Source: Thermoactinomycetaceae bacterium
Lineage (GTDB): Bacteria; Bacillota; Bacilli; Thermoactinomycetales; Thermoactinomycetaceae
Assembly: GCA_025449975.1 (NCBI GenBank)
Contig: JANWIG010000054.1
Coordinates: forward strand, 1 to 64,000
Length of the DNA stretch: 64,000 bases
Reading direction: 5' to 3'
Shown here: in pieces, positions 25,385 through 33,525 of the stretch
How positions within the stretch are numbered: position 1 is the stretch's first letter
Layout of the letters: every line of letters starts with the position of its first letter
Notes under the pieces: model-generated
The model's database searches: none
Told to the model about the DNA's origin: nothing
The model's input: only the letters and a program-made list of their open reading frames with translations
Program-made: the position numbers and the translations under genes

Positions 25385-27811
25385 ATGCTGGTATCATATG
25401 AATGGCTGAGTCAATATGTCGATTTAACAGGGATTTCCCCTGAAAAGATCGCTGAAGAGTTTACACGGACTGGAATCGAAGTGGAAGTTATTTATACCCG
25501 TGACAATGGGGTAAAAAACGTGGTCGTGGGCGAAGTGCTAGCCGTTGAACCCCATCCGGATGCGGATCGCCTAAAAGTTTGTTCAGTGATGGTCAAAGAT
25601 GGAGAGCTTTTGCAAATCGTCTGTGGTGCCCCCAATGTTGCTGAGGGACAGCAGGTTCCGGTCGCTTTGATCGGAGCTAGGTTGCCTGGAGGAATTAAGA
25701 TTAAGCGCTCCAAGATCCGCAAAGTCGAATCACAAGGGATGATCTGTTCCGCTAAAGAGCTGGGTTTACCAGAGAAAATGATGATGAAAGAAGATATGGA
25801 AGGCATTTTAGTTTTGGGCAAAGATGCGCCCGTTGGAGAAGATGTCAAGGAATATCTCGGAATGAATGATCAAGTGATTGAGTTAGAACTAACGCCCAAT
25901 CGTTCGGACTGTTTAAGTATGATCGGTGTTGCTTTTGAAGTAGGAGCTGTCTTCGATCGGGAATTGAACTTACCCGATGTGGTCGAACAAAAAGCAAAAG
26001 GCAAACAGGCTCCGATCAGCATTCGTTTAGAAGCAGAAGAAGATTGTCCATTCTTTGCTGGTCAGGTGATTCACAATATAAAAGTAGGACCATCGCCGCA
26101 GTGGTTAAAAAATAGACTGATTTCCGCAGGCATCCGACCGATCAACAACGTTGTGGATATTACCAACTATGTCATGATTGAAACAGGTCAACCGTTGCAT
26201 GCATATGATTATGGGCATGTCAAAAACGGGAATATTGTCGTGCGTCGGGCAAAAGAAGGGGAAGAGGTTGTTACATTGGATGGGGTGACCCGGGTCTGTG
26301 ATCAGGAGACTTTGTTGATCACCGATGGCGAAAATCCGCTAGGAATTGCCGGAGTAATGGGAGGAAAATCCTCGGAGGTAACCAATTATACGACCTCGAT
26401 CTTGCTTGAATCCGCCTTCTTTGATCCTGTGATTGTGCGGAAAGCGGTTCGGAAATTAGGACTTCGTTCCGAAGCGAGTCATCGCTTTGAGCGGGGAGTC
26501 GATCCGGAGCGAATTATACCGGCGTTGACGCGAGCAGTTCAATTAATTCAACAACTAGCAGGGGGAACGGTCGCTTCTGATCTCACTGTCGAGCGGATTG
26601 GCGATGTGGAAGATGTGGTGATTCGTTTGCGGCATGAGCGCCTGGTTCGTCTCCTCGGGGTAGAGATTGAGAAAGAAGAAGTATTAAATATTTTTAAACG
26701 TCTCAACCTTCCTGCTGAGTTGGATGACGAGCACGAGGAGTATATTGTTCAAGTCCCTACCCGTCGTCAAGATCTAACGATCGAAGTGGATTTGATCGAG
26801 GAGATTGCGCGGCTATATCGGTATGATCGCCTTCCCTCTTCGCTGATCTATGGTCAAACCACACGTGGAAAGCGGACGAAAGAACAGGAAATCCGCCGTA
26901 AAATTCGCCATACATTATGCAGTTTGGGATTAAATGAAGTAGTGACTTATAGCTTAACGACACCCGAGAACAATCGTTCCATGGCTTCTTTTCATCCGGA
27001 AGCGAAGCCCATTGCGCTCAGCATGCCGATGAGTAGCGAACGCTCTGTTTTACGGACGACTTTACTGCCACAACTATTGGAAACAGCGCGGTACAATTTA
27101 CATCATGGCACGCAGGATATCGCGATCTTCGAAATCGGTTCAACCTATATCACCACTGAGAAAAAGCTAACGCAACTCCCGTCGGAGCATCTGGAGCTGG
27201 GAATCTTATTAACAGGGGCTTATCAACCGGAAGGATGGAATACACAAGCGGTGGAAGGGGGCGACTTCTTCGTTCTGAAAGGGATTTTAGAAGCCTTGTT
27301 CCGGAAATTGGGTCTTCGCCAATATGAGTATAAAGCAGCTGCCCCCACAGGCTTCCATCCGGGACGAACGGCGGAAATTCTCGTTGATGGAAAAAGGCTG
27401 GCACTATGTGGACAATTGCATCCAAAGTTGGCAAAGGAATATGATTTAAATCCGACCGTCGTTTGTCAGATCGACTTACAGTTGTTATGTGATTCGGTTG
27501 AAAGTGAGTTAATGTATCAGTCATTGCCACGTTATCCTGCAGTAACAAGGGATTTGGCAGTCATTGTGCCTCAAGATGTTATTTCGCAAGAATTAGAAGC
27601 AGGAATTAAAGAGGCAGCCGGTGAATTGTTAGAGTCTGTGAGATTATTTGATGTCTTTAGTGGTAAACAAATTGGTGAAGGAAAGAAAAATCTCGCCTAT
27701 TCTTTGGTATATCGGGCGAAAGATCGGACATTAACCGATGATGAAGTTCAAGCTGTTCATCAGCGTGTCATTCGTAGTTTGGAAGAAAAAGTAGGGGCAA
27801 AGTTAAGATAA
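25385..27811 (+). CDS. pheT: Phenylalanine-tRNA ligase, beta subunit
   Basis: 808 residues. Order of domains: tRNA-binding/OB domain (about 40-150, VVVGEVLAVEPHPDADRLKVC), B3/B4 domain with the editing site (about 210-390), B5 DNA-binding-like domain (about 405-475), class II-like core, and C-terminal ferredoxin-fold anticodon-binding FDX-ACB domain (about 715-808, YPAVTRDLAVIVP). It edits Tyr-tRNA(Phe) and binds the anticodon. Length and domain order are those of the family. SD AGGAGGATCG precedes ATG 25385. A terminator follows at 27822. Confidence 0.97.
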   Translation: MLVSYEWLSQYVDLTGISPEKIAEEFTRTGIEVEVIYTRDNGVKNVVVGEVLAVEPHPDADRLKVCSVMVKDGELLQIVCGAPNVAEGQQVPVALIGARLPGGIKIKRSKIRKVESQGMICSAKELGLPEKMMMKEDMEGILVLGKDAPVGEDVKEYLGMNDQVIELELTPNRSDCLSMIGVAFEVGAVFDRELNLPDVVEQKAKGKQAPISIRLEAEEDCPFFAGQVIHNIKVGPSPQWLKNRLISAGIRPINNVVDITNYVMIETGQPLHAYDYGHVKNGNIVVRRAKEGEEVVTLDGVTRVCDQETLLITDGENPLGIAGVMGGKSSEVTNYTTSILLESAFFDPVIVRKAVRKLGLRSEASHRFERGVDPERIIPALTRAVQLIQQLAGGTVASDLTVERIGDVEDVVIRLRHERLVRLLGVEIEKEEVLNIFKRLNLPAELDDEHEEYIVQVPTRRQDLTIEVDLIEEIARLYRYDRLPSSLIYGQTTRGKRTKEQEIRRKIRHTLCSLGLNEVVTYSLTTPENNRSMASFHPEAKPIALSMPMSSERSVLRTTLLPQLLETARYNLHHGTQDIAIFEIGSTYITTEKKLTQLPSEHLELGILLTGAYQPEGWNTQAVEGGDFFVLKGILEALFRKLGLRQYEYKAAAPTGFHPGRTAEILVDGKRLALCGQLHPKLAKEYDLNPTVVCQIDLQLLCDSVESELMYQSLPRYPAVTRDLAVIVPQDVISQELEAGIKEAAGELLESVRLFDVFSGKQIGEGKKNLAYSLVYRAKDRTLTDDEVQAVHQRVIRSLEEKVGAKLR

Positions 27812-27821
27812 TAAAAAATAA

Positions 27822-27852
27822 GAGGGGTCACGATGGTAGATCCCTCCTTTTT
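27822..27852 (+). terminator. Terminator of pheST
   Basis: GAGGGGTC (27822-27829) pairs with GATCCCTC (27839-27846) with one G-U pair, then CTTTTTT. Confidence 0.8.
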
Positions 27853-27978
27853 AGATAAAAGGTTATGACAACTGAAACGGTTGACAAAAAACATGAAGAA
27901 TGTTTCTATTCTTTTGTATATATTTATTGTCGCAAGTAAGGGTCTTTCTTGATGGCAAAAAAAGGGGGTCGGCGGCAT

Positions 27979-28230
27979 ATGACCAAAAATCGTTTGAGTG
28001 TTGAGATTTATGGTCAGCATTACCAAATTGTTGGGAAAGTAAGCCCTAGTTATATGAGAGAGGTAGCAAATCATGTAGATGAAAAGATGCGTGAAATTGC
28101 AAATGTCAATCCACGTTTGGATACGACGCGAATCGCGGTCTTATCGGCTGTAAATATTGCCGATGAATATCTACGTTTAAAACAAGAATATGATGAAATA
28201 TTACATTTGGTGGAAGATGAAACACCATGA
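27979..28230 (+). CDS. zapA: Cell division protein ZapA
   Basis: 83-residue Z-ring-associated protein that bundles FtsZ filaments. It reads MTKNRLSVEIYGQHYQIVG, the standard N-terminal beta-strand module, then the VSPSYMREVANHVDEKMREIA motif and a C-terminal helix for coiled-coil dimerisation. Start ATG 27979 has AAAAGGGGGT 9 nt upstream; ATG 27952, nine codons earlier, is also in frame with a weaker site. The order pheT-zapA-cvpA matches B. subtilis pheT-zapA-yshB (rnhC is absent here). Confidence 0.88.
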   Translation: MTKNRLSVEIYGQHYQIVGKVSPSYMREVANHVDEKMREIANVNPRLDTTRIAVLSAVNIADEYLRLKQEYDEILHLVEDETP

Positions 28231-28242
28231 GGAATGGAAAAA

Positions 28243-28761
28243 ATGATGATTGATCTCCTCTGTATCGTCATTTTGTTTGGCGCAGCGATCATGGGATTTC
28301 GCCAAGGTTTACTTGTTCAGCTTTTTTCGCTGATCTCATGGATTGTGGCTTTATGGATGGCCTATCAATGGTCAGATGATCTAGCTCCATTCATAAAAGA
28401 TTGGCTGTTTAAAGGAGATGGTTGGCTCTCTTTTGTATCGATAGATCAATTGGTTGCCTCACTGATCGCCTTTTTGCTTCTCTTTTTTGTCGTTCGTTTC
28501 TTATTGCGGTTGATTCAGCCACTGTTGGGTGTAATTGGTAAGTTGCCGATTGTCCTTCAGTTGGACCAACTGGGTGGATTGTTTTTCTCTATTATAAAGA
28601 GCTTTGTCCTAATGATCATCATGGTAAATCTTTTACATCTCCTGCCATGGGAAGATGGACAACAGATGATAGAAAACTCTTTTGTAGCTCAAAAAATTTT
28701 ATCGATTACCCCTCATTTAACCCAAGAATTAAAAGAACGATTTATCGGTTCTTCTTTCTAG
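28243..28761 (+). CDS. CvpA-family membrane protein (YshB-like)
   Basis: 172 residues with four predicted membrane helices. The CvpA pattern is visible in IDLLCIVILFGAAIMGFRQGLL at the N-terminus and in FFVVRFLLRLIQPLLG in the third helix. CvpA is linked to colicin V production in E. coli; in Bacillales its role is not settled. ATG 28243 is 8 nt from TGAGGAA; ATG 28234 is too close to that SD. It runs 12 nt after zapA in the same operon. In B. subtilis polX would follow; it is missing here. Confidence 0.82.
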   Translation: MMIDLLCIVILFGAAIMGFRQGLLVQLFSLISWIVALWMAYQWSDDLAPFIKDWLFKGDGWLSFVSIDQLVASLIAFLLLFFVVRFLLRLIQPLLGVIGKLPIVLQLDQLGGLFFSIIKSFVLMIIMVNLLHLLPWEDGQQMIENSFVAQKILSITPHLTQELKERFIGSSF

Positions 28762-28770
28762 TCTCCCTTA

Positions 28771-28805
28771 AAACTCCTTTACGTATTGAGAAGGGAGTTT
28801 TTTTT
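28771..28805 (+). terminator. Terminator of zapA-cvpA
   Basis: AAACTCC.TTT (28771-28780) pairs with AAGGGAGTTT (28791-28800), T-run to 28805. Confidence 0.8.
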
Positions 28806-28892
28806 AATGAAAAGGAAAAACGAATAGTGAAGAAGTGAATCAACACATAATAGTGATAGCATTCCAACCTGAGAAAGGGTTGAGATACTATC

Positions 28893-29882
28893 ATGATGAA
28901 AAAGCATTATGTTGTCATTTCGTTGTTTGTCTTGATTTTGGCACTTGGCGGAGGTTATTTTTCGCAAGTGCAGGCGTCGTCAAGTCTATATCAGTCATTT
29001 GGATCCGGTACCTTAAAGTACGGCTCTCGTGGGAAAGATGTGGTTGAATTACAAGGACGGCTCAATCTGTTAGGCTATTATCATGATCGATTGGATGGTC
29101 ATTTTGGAAACCGGACGCTCGATTCGGTTCGCCGATTTCAAAAAATGTTTGGGCTTCGGGTAGATGGCATTGTCGGAGCGCGTACGAAACAAAAATTGGT
29201 GCAGGTAACCAAAGGATGGAAACCAGGAACAGCCAAAGTCTCCCATTCCCTGAAGAAGGGAGCCGTCGGTGGCTATGTTTGGGAGATGCAAAATCGTTTG
29301 AAGTTTCTCGGCTTCTATACAGGACCTGTCCATGGGAAATTTGATCAGCGTACAGAAAATGCTGTCCGGTTATTTCAGTATCGTTTTGGCTTAACAGTCG
29401 ATGGAGCTGTCGGTCCCATTACCAAGAATAAACTTTACTTAGCTACGAAAAACTGGAAGCAATCGACAGCACAGAAACAATCTAGCAATCCATCGAAAAA
29501 TACATTGGTGAAAAGTTCGTCGGGGTTATCGCAAAACGATATTCATATGTTGGCTCGGACCGTTTATGCCGAAGCACGCGGTGAACCATATGTAGGTCAA
29601 GTCGCTGTCGCGGCTGTTCTCCTCAATCGGCTGGAAAGTGAGATGTTCCCCAATACGGTGACGGGGATTGTGTTTCAACCTTTGGCTTTTGAAGCGGTAG
29701 CCGATGGGCAGATTTGGTTGGAACCCGATGAAACAGCGAAAAAAGCTGTAGCGGATGCGCTTAATGGTTGGGATCCTTCAGAAGGAGCTGTCTACTACTT
29801 TAACCCTGATCGGGCGACATCGAAATGGATTTGGAGCCGTCCGCAAATTAAACGCATAGGTAAACATATCTTTTGTAAGTAG
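28893..29882 (+). CDS. sleB: SleB-type spore cortex-lytic enzyme with two peptidoglycan-binding domains
   Basis: 329-residue secreted hydrolase. Signal peptide at about 1-29 (VVISLFVLILALGGGYF...VQASS). Two PG_binding_1 repeats follow (about 41-95, KYGSRGKDVVELQGRLNLLGYY, and about 122-178, KKGAVGGYVWEMQNRLKFLGFY), then a Ser/Lys linker and the Hydrolase_2 catalytic domain (about 215-329) with Glu in LARTVYAEARGEPYVGQ and the YYFNPDRATSKWIW motif. SleB degrades muramic-lactam-containing cortex during germination. B. subtilis SleB has one binding repeat and depends on an adjacent ypeB; neither the single repeat nor ypeB is found here, so CwlJ-like or other roles remain possible. The SD (AAGGG) lies in a small hairpin. 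Confidence 0.85.
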   Translation: MMKKHYVVISLFVLILALGGGYFSQVQASSSLYQSFGSGTLKYGSRGKDVVELQGRLNLLGYYHDRLDGHFGNRTLDSVRRFQKMFGLRVDGIVGARTKQKLVQVTKGWKPGTAKVSHSLKKGAVGGYVWEMQNRLKFLGFYTGPVHGKFDQRTENAVRLFQYRFGLTVDGAVGPITKNKLYLATKNWKQSTAQKQSSNPSKNTLVKSSSGLSQNDIHMLARTVYAEARGEPYVGQVAVAAVLLNRLESEMFPNTVTGIVFQPLAFEAVADGQIWLEPDETAKKAVADALNGWDPSEGAVYYFNPDRATSKWIWSRPQIKRIGKHIFCK

Positions 29883-29888
29883 GAGAAG

Positions 29889-29916
29889 CCACTTCTGATC
29901 TCAGAAGTGGTTTTTT
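29889..29916 (+). terminator. Terminator after the SleB-type gene
   Basis: CCACTTCTGA (29889-29898) pairs with TCAGAAGTGG (29901-29910), then TTTTTT. Confidence 0.9.
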
Positions 29917-29931
29917 CAAACATAAACCAAC

Positions 29932-29973
29932 TAAAAATGGCTTAGGAGAAAATGTCTATTTCCTAAGCCATTT
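29932..29973 (-). terminator. Terminator of the 4-TM protein gene
   Basis: On the minus strand AAATGGCTTAGGA pairs with TCCTAAGCCATTT (+ strand 29961-29973 and 29935-29947) and is followed by TTTAG. Perfect 13-bp stem. Confidence 0.85.
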
Positions 29974-29981
29974 ATCGTGAT

Positions 29982-30326
29982 TCAATAGGATCGGGCTTTC
30001 GAAGGAATAAATAGGTCGACAATACCGACGACCAAAGCAGTGATCATTACGCCAAAGAAGGTGATTTTCACGTTTGGGATGATCGATGCAGCAATAAAGA
30101 TGACACTCGCCGTGACAGCAAAGCCTACGACCCCTCGGGCAAAGGGAGAGATATCTTTAACGATGGTCGATTCGATGATCCATCCCAAAACAGCAATGAC
30201 GATCGAGGCAAAGAAAGAGACCCAGAAGCCAATGAAAGAGAAACCGGGTACCAAAGTGCTAACCGTCCATAACATCGATACTGCGACAATAAATCGAGAG
30301 ATATGACGAACCCAAGTCCATAGCAT
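29982..30326 (-). CDS. Small four-helix membrane protein (phage-holin-like superfamily, YvlD type)
   Basis: 114 residues, four hydrophobic segments (about 8-27, 33-55, 63-85, 88-107) separated by short charged turns; ends in DLFIPSKARSY. Proteins of this kind are annotated as 'phage holin family', but there is no prophage here, and a chromosomal membrane-stress role as for YvlD is as likely. ATG 30326 has no nearby SD; a consensus AGGAGGTG lies at 30421-30414, joined to the ATG by a long inverted repeat (see leader). The family members start at the same place, so I do not think the gene is 5'-truncated. Confidence 0.7.
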   Translation of the reverse strand: MLWTWVRHISRFIVAVSMLWTVSTLVPGFSFIGFWVSFFASIVIAVLGWIIESTIVKDISPFARGVVGFAVTASVIFIAASIIPNVKITFFGVMITALVVGIVDLFIPSKARSY

Positions 30327-30421
30327 TTAGAAATGACTGTTACGAAAACATACAGGAAGATGTCCATTTCATTCTGAAGAAGCATTTTGGATGTTTGTTT
30401 CAGTAACAGTCTGCACCTCCT
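30324..30421 (-). promoter_or_regulatory. Structured leader bridging a distant SD to the 4-TM protein start
   Basis: Minus strand: AGGAGGTG (30421-30414), CA, then GACTGTTAC (30411-30403) pairing perfectly with GTAACAGTC (30343-30335), extended after one mismatch by GAAACA with TGTTTT. Then ATTTCTAA and ATG 30326. About 15 bp of stem enclose roughly 45 nt. Folded, SD to ATG is 10 nt; unfolded it is 87 nt. Confidence 0.65.
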
Positions 30422-30560
30422 ATTCTAAAAAAAGACTAATCTTATTTTGTGCAGATGATGCGGATTTAGTCAGAAATAGTGGATGGTAAAAAGACATGAT
30501 ATAATGATGAAGATTGTGATGGGGATCCATCGGACTACATAAGAACGGGGAGATCGAGGC

Positions 30561-32921
30561 GTGAATGATTGGACACTCAAGTCATTGGAATATAATCAAG
30601 TAAAAGAGATGGTAAAGCAATATACATCCTCTTCTTTAGGTCAAGAAAAAATAGAACAAATTACGCCTTCAGCCGATTTCTTAGAAGTGGAAAAACGTTT
30701 GCAAGCAACAGCTGAAGGGATCGATTTACTTCGGTTAAAAGGAGATATTTCCTTAGGTGGAATTCGTGATATAAGAAGTTTTGTCAATCGAGCGCAGAGA
30801 GGAGGCATGTTGTACGAAAACGAGCTGTTGGATATTGCTAGTACGATTCGGTCGTCACGGAAAAGCAAGTCCCTCTGCAAATCGATTTCGGAAGAAGAAG
30901 CAGCACTACCGATTGTAAGAGGACTGCTGGAGCGATTGATCGATTTAAGTGAAATAGCTGATCGGATTGAAAGTTGTATTGATGAGACAGGGGTGGTGCT
31001 CGATCGAGCAAGCGTGTCGTTAGCGAGAATCCGGCAAGAGATGAATCGGGTCAAACAAGCGATCAATCAGACATTGCAACAGATAATTCGTAACACGAAT
31101 TATCAAAAAATGATGCAAGAACAGATTATTACCAAGCGACAGGATCGTTATGTTATTCCGATCAAGCAGGAATACCGGGGAGCGTTTCGCGGGATTATTC
31201 ACGATCAGTCCTCCTCGGGAGCAACCTTGTTTATTGAGCCTGAATCTGTTGTCCAATTAAATAATCGCTTAAAAGAGTTGGAGCTAAAAGAAAAGAGCGA
31301 AATCGAACGGATCCTAAGGGAGTTGACCGTCGCCGTAGCAGAAGAAGCCGAAGCATTGATGATCAATACAGAAGTGTTGGCAGAACTGGACTTTATTTTT
31401 GCTAAGGCTTATTTTGCCAAAGCGATGCAAGCGGTCGTTCCAAGATTATCATCGGATCGATCATTAAAATTAATGCAAGCTCGCCATCCGTTGATTCCTG
31501 CTGAGCAGGTGGTTCCGATTGATATTCGGATGGGAAATCCGTACCAAGCGATCGTGATTACTGGTCCCAATACAGGTGGGAAAACGGTTTCGTTAAAAAC
31601 CGTTGGTTTGCTTGCTTTGATGACGCAAACGGGCTTTCCGATTCCAGCACAAGAAGATAGCGTCATTCCGGTATTTAGTGGTGTTTTTGCTGATATCGGG
31701 GACGAACAGAGCATTGAGCAGAATCTGAGTACCTTTTCAAGTCATATGACCAATATCATCACCATCTTAAATCAACTTGATGAGCAAAGTTTGGTTTTAT
31801 TTGATGAGCTAGGAGCAGGAACCGATCCGACTGAGGGAGCGGCATTGGCAATCGCCATTTTGGAACAGATCCTGTCATTGGGCTGCTCAGTGATCGCTAC
31901 GACGCATTACAATGAGTTAAAATTATTTGCCCATTCCCATCCGCTAGCTGTCAATGCCAGCATGGAATTTGATGTGGAAACATTAAAGCCAACTTATCGC
32001 CTTTTGATCGGTGTCCCGGGAAGAAGCAATGCCTTTGCCATTTCAAAGCGCTTGGGTTTACCTGATTCGATTATTCAAGCAGCGAAATCTCATTTATCTC
32101 AAGATGAAAGTCAGCTAGAAGAGATGATCAAATCGCTCACTACGGAACGAAAAGCGGCTGAAGTGGACCGCCAAGAAGCGGCGCGTCTACGGGAGGAAGC
32201 AGAGCAATATACTAAAGAGCTTGAGAAAAAGCTAAAACGGTTGGAAGAAGAAAAAGGAAAGATCAAAGAGAAAGCGCGTCAAGAGGCAATGGGGATTGTC
32301 CGAAAAGCAGAACGAGAGGCGGAAGAAGTGCTAAAACAGTTGCGCGAATGGATGAAGCAGGGTCCGCAAAAAGTGAAAGAACACCAGCTCTTTGAAGTGA
32401 AAAAAAGGCTAGAAAAGGCTATGCCAAAAACAAAAGTTTTAAAGCCAGTAAGAGAGAACTCGGCTCGTAAGCAAAAATTGAAGTTAGGGGATGAAGTTTA
32501 CGTTCCTCAGTTTCAACAAAAAGGGACGATTGTCGAGGTGCTCGGAAAAGGGGAGTATCAAGTTCAGATCGGGATCATGAAGATGAAGCTTCACCGAAAT
32601 CAACTGGAAAAACGGGAAAGCTCGCAAAAGAAGGAAACACAAAAAATGGTTACGTCGCTGCGGAAGCAATCTTTGGATGTAAAACCGGAGTTGGATTTAC
32701 GTGGAAAGTTGGTGGAAGAAGCGATTGTTGAAATTGACCAATATCTTGATCGTTCTTTGCTAGCTGGATTAAAAAGGGTCTTTTTGATTCATGGGAAAGG
32801 AACAGGAGCCTTGCGCACCGGTGTTCAAGGATTCTTAAAGACCCATCGTCATGTTCAGTCGTTTCGCCTTGGTTCCCATGGAGAAGGGGGAGCGGGTGTA
32901 ACGGTGGTAGAATTGCGATAA
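30561..32921 (+). CDS. mutS2: Endonuclease MutS2
   Basis: 786-residue MutS2, an ATPase that acts on branched DNA and, in B. subtilis, splits collided ribosomes (RqcU). Core and clamp domains come first, then the ABC ATPase with Walker A GPNTGGKT (335-342) and the signature/Walker B region STFSSHMTNI...LVLFDELGAGTDPTEGAAL, a long charged coiled coil (about 515-630), a KOW-like segment and a C-terminal Smr nuclease domain (LDLRGKLVEEAI, HGKGTGALR). GTG 30561 follows GGGGAGA. In B. subtilis polX precedes it; that gene is absent here. Confidence 0.95.
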   Translation: MNDWTLKSLEYNQVKEMVKQYTSSSLGQEKIEQITPSADFLEVEKRLQATAEGIDLLRLKGDISLGGIRDIRSFVNRAQRGGMLYENELLDIASTIRSSRKSKSLCKSISEEEAALPIVRGLLERLIDLSEIADRIESCIDETGVVLDRASVSLARIRQEMNRVKQAINQTLQQIIRNTNYQKMMQEQIITKRQDRYVIPIKQEYRGAFRGIIHDQSSSGATLFIEPESVVQLNNRLKELELKEKSEIERILRELTVAVAEEAEALMINTEVLAELDFIFAKAYFAKAMQAVVPRLSSDRSLKLMQARHPLIPAEQVVPIDIRMGNPYQAIVITGPNTGGKTVSLKTVGLLALMTQTGFPIPAQEDSVIPVFSGVFADIGDEQSIEQNLSTFSSHMTNIITILNQLDEQSLVLFDELGAGTDPTEGAALAIAILEQILSLGCSVIATTHYNELKLFAHSHPLAVNASMEFDVETLKPTYRLLIGVPGRSNAFAISKRLGLPDSIIQAAKSHLSQDESQLEEMIKSLTTERKAAEVDRQEAARLREEAEQYTKELEKKLKRLEEEKGKIKEKARQEAMGIVRKAEREAEEVLKQLREWMKQGPQKVKEHQLFEVKKRLEKAMPKTKVLKPVRENSARKQKLKLGDEVYVPQFQQKGTIVEVLGKGEYQVQIGIMKMKLHRNQLEKRESSQKKETQKMVTSLRKQSLDVKPELDLRGKLVEEAIVEIDQYLDRSLLAGLKRVFLIHGKGTGALRTGVQGFLKTHRHVQSFRLGSHGEGGAGVTVVELR

Positions 32922-32976
32922 GAGGTAAAAGGAATTGCCAAAGCACCAGAAAATTTCTCGCAAATATCACATGAAT

Positions 32977-33117
32977 AAGGAGGGAAACCGTTACCGAAAA
33001 ACGTGAAACAAGATAAAACTCGAAAAGAGAATCACGTAATGAAGACGGGATCATCTGATGAGTCCAGACAAAAAAGCGTCTCTTTGCGAGGTTTTATAAG
33101 TTTTTCGTAACGGAAGT
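32977..33117 (+). promoter_or_regulatory. Structured leader bridging a distant SD to a 26-codon ORF
   Basis: SD AAGGAGGG (32977-32984), AAA, then CCGTTACCGAAAAAC (32988-33002) pairing with GTTTTTCGTAACGG (33100-33113): 14 bp with one bulged C, enclosing 97 nt. Then AAGT and ATG 33118. Folded spacing is 7 nt, optimal; unfolded it is 133 nt. The arms match those of the leader at 30324-30421 (GTTAC-N-GAAA and TTTTCGTAAC). Confidence 0.65.
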
Positions 33118-33198
33118 ATGAAATATTTACCTAAAATATTAGGCTTGGTCAGTGCGGTCTTTTTTCTCGTTGGCTTATTCTGGTTACTATCAAAATAA
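33118..33198 (+). CDS. 26-residue hydrophobic peptide (unknown)
   Basis: MKYLPKILGLVSAVFFLVGL and then FWLLSK: Lys-flanked single membrane helix, N-terminal basic residues, C-terminal Lys. No close SD, but the preceding leader supplies one through a 14-bp stem, and a hairpin terminator follows at 33209. Together these argue that this very short ORF is translated. It could be a toxin-like or regulatory membrane peptide; there is no evidence to choose. It lies downstream of mutS2. Confidence 0.5.
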   Translation: MKYLPKILGLVSAVFFLVGLFWLLSK

Positions 33199-33208
33199 AT
33201 ATTTTATT

Positions 33209-33247
33209 AGATAGCCAATTGCTTTTTATGGATTGGCTATCTTGTTT
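33209..33247 (+). terminator. Terminator after the 26-codon ORF
   Basis: AGATAGCCAAT (33209-33219) pairs perfectly with ATTGGCTATCT (33232-33242), followed by TGTTT. The next 280 bp are AT-rich and gene-free. Confidence 0.75.
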
Positions 33248-33525
33248 AATAAAAAGATAATCTTTTGTAAAAAATGCTGTTTTGTGTCTACTTTTAAACA
33301 TAGTTGGAAATTCGTTGACCTCTTCTTTTTTAAAAGTATATATTATAGACAAATAAATCGTTTTTATGCTTCTATCATTATTTTGGAAGTAGTCAATCAT
33401 GGCGATGTGATGACTTCTAATGAGAAATCTCATATTTACTTTTTTATGCTCACTTCATCATGACAATCCATTTTGTTGTGATTGATGCTATATCTCCGTG
33501 GGAAAAAGATTGGAAGGTGTAGTGA

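Noticed and set aside
29982-30326. Prophage or lysis cassette suggested by the 'holin-like' protein
   Set aside because: No endolysin, integrase, phage structural genes or att sites are nearby, and the genes around it are chromosomal housekeeping genes. Holin-like folds are common in chromosomal membrane proteins.
30125-30385. 86-codon ORF behind the strong SD at 30421-30414
   Set aside because: Its ATG (30385) is 28 nt from the SD, it overlaps the 4-TM protein in another frame, and its sequence has no helix pattern or family. The bridged-SD reading explains the SD better.
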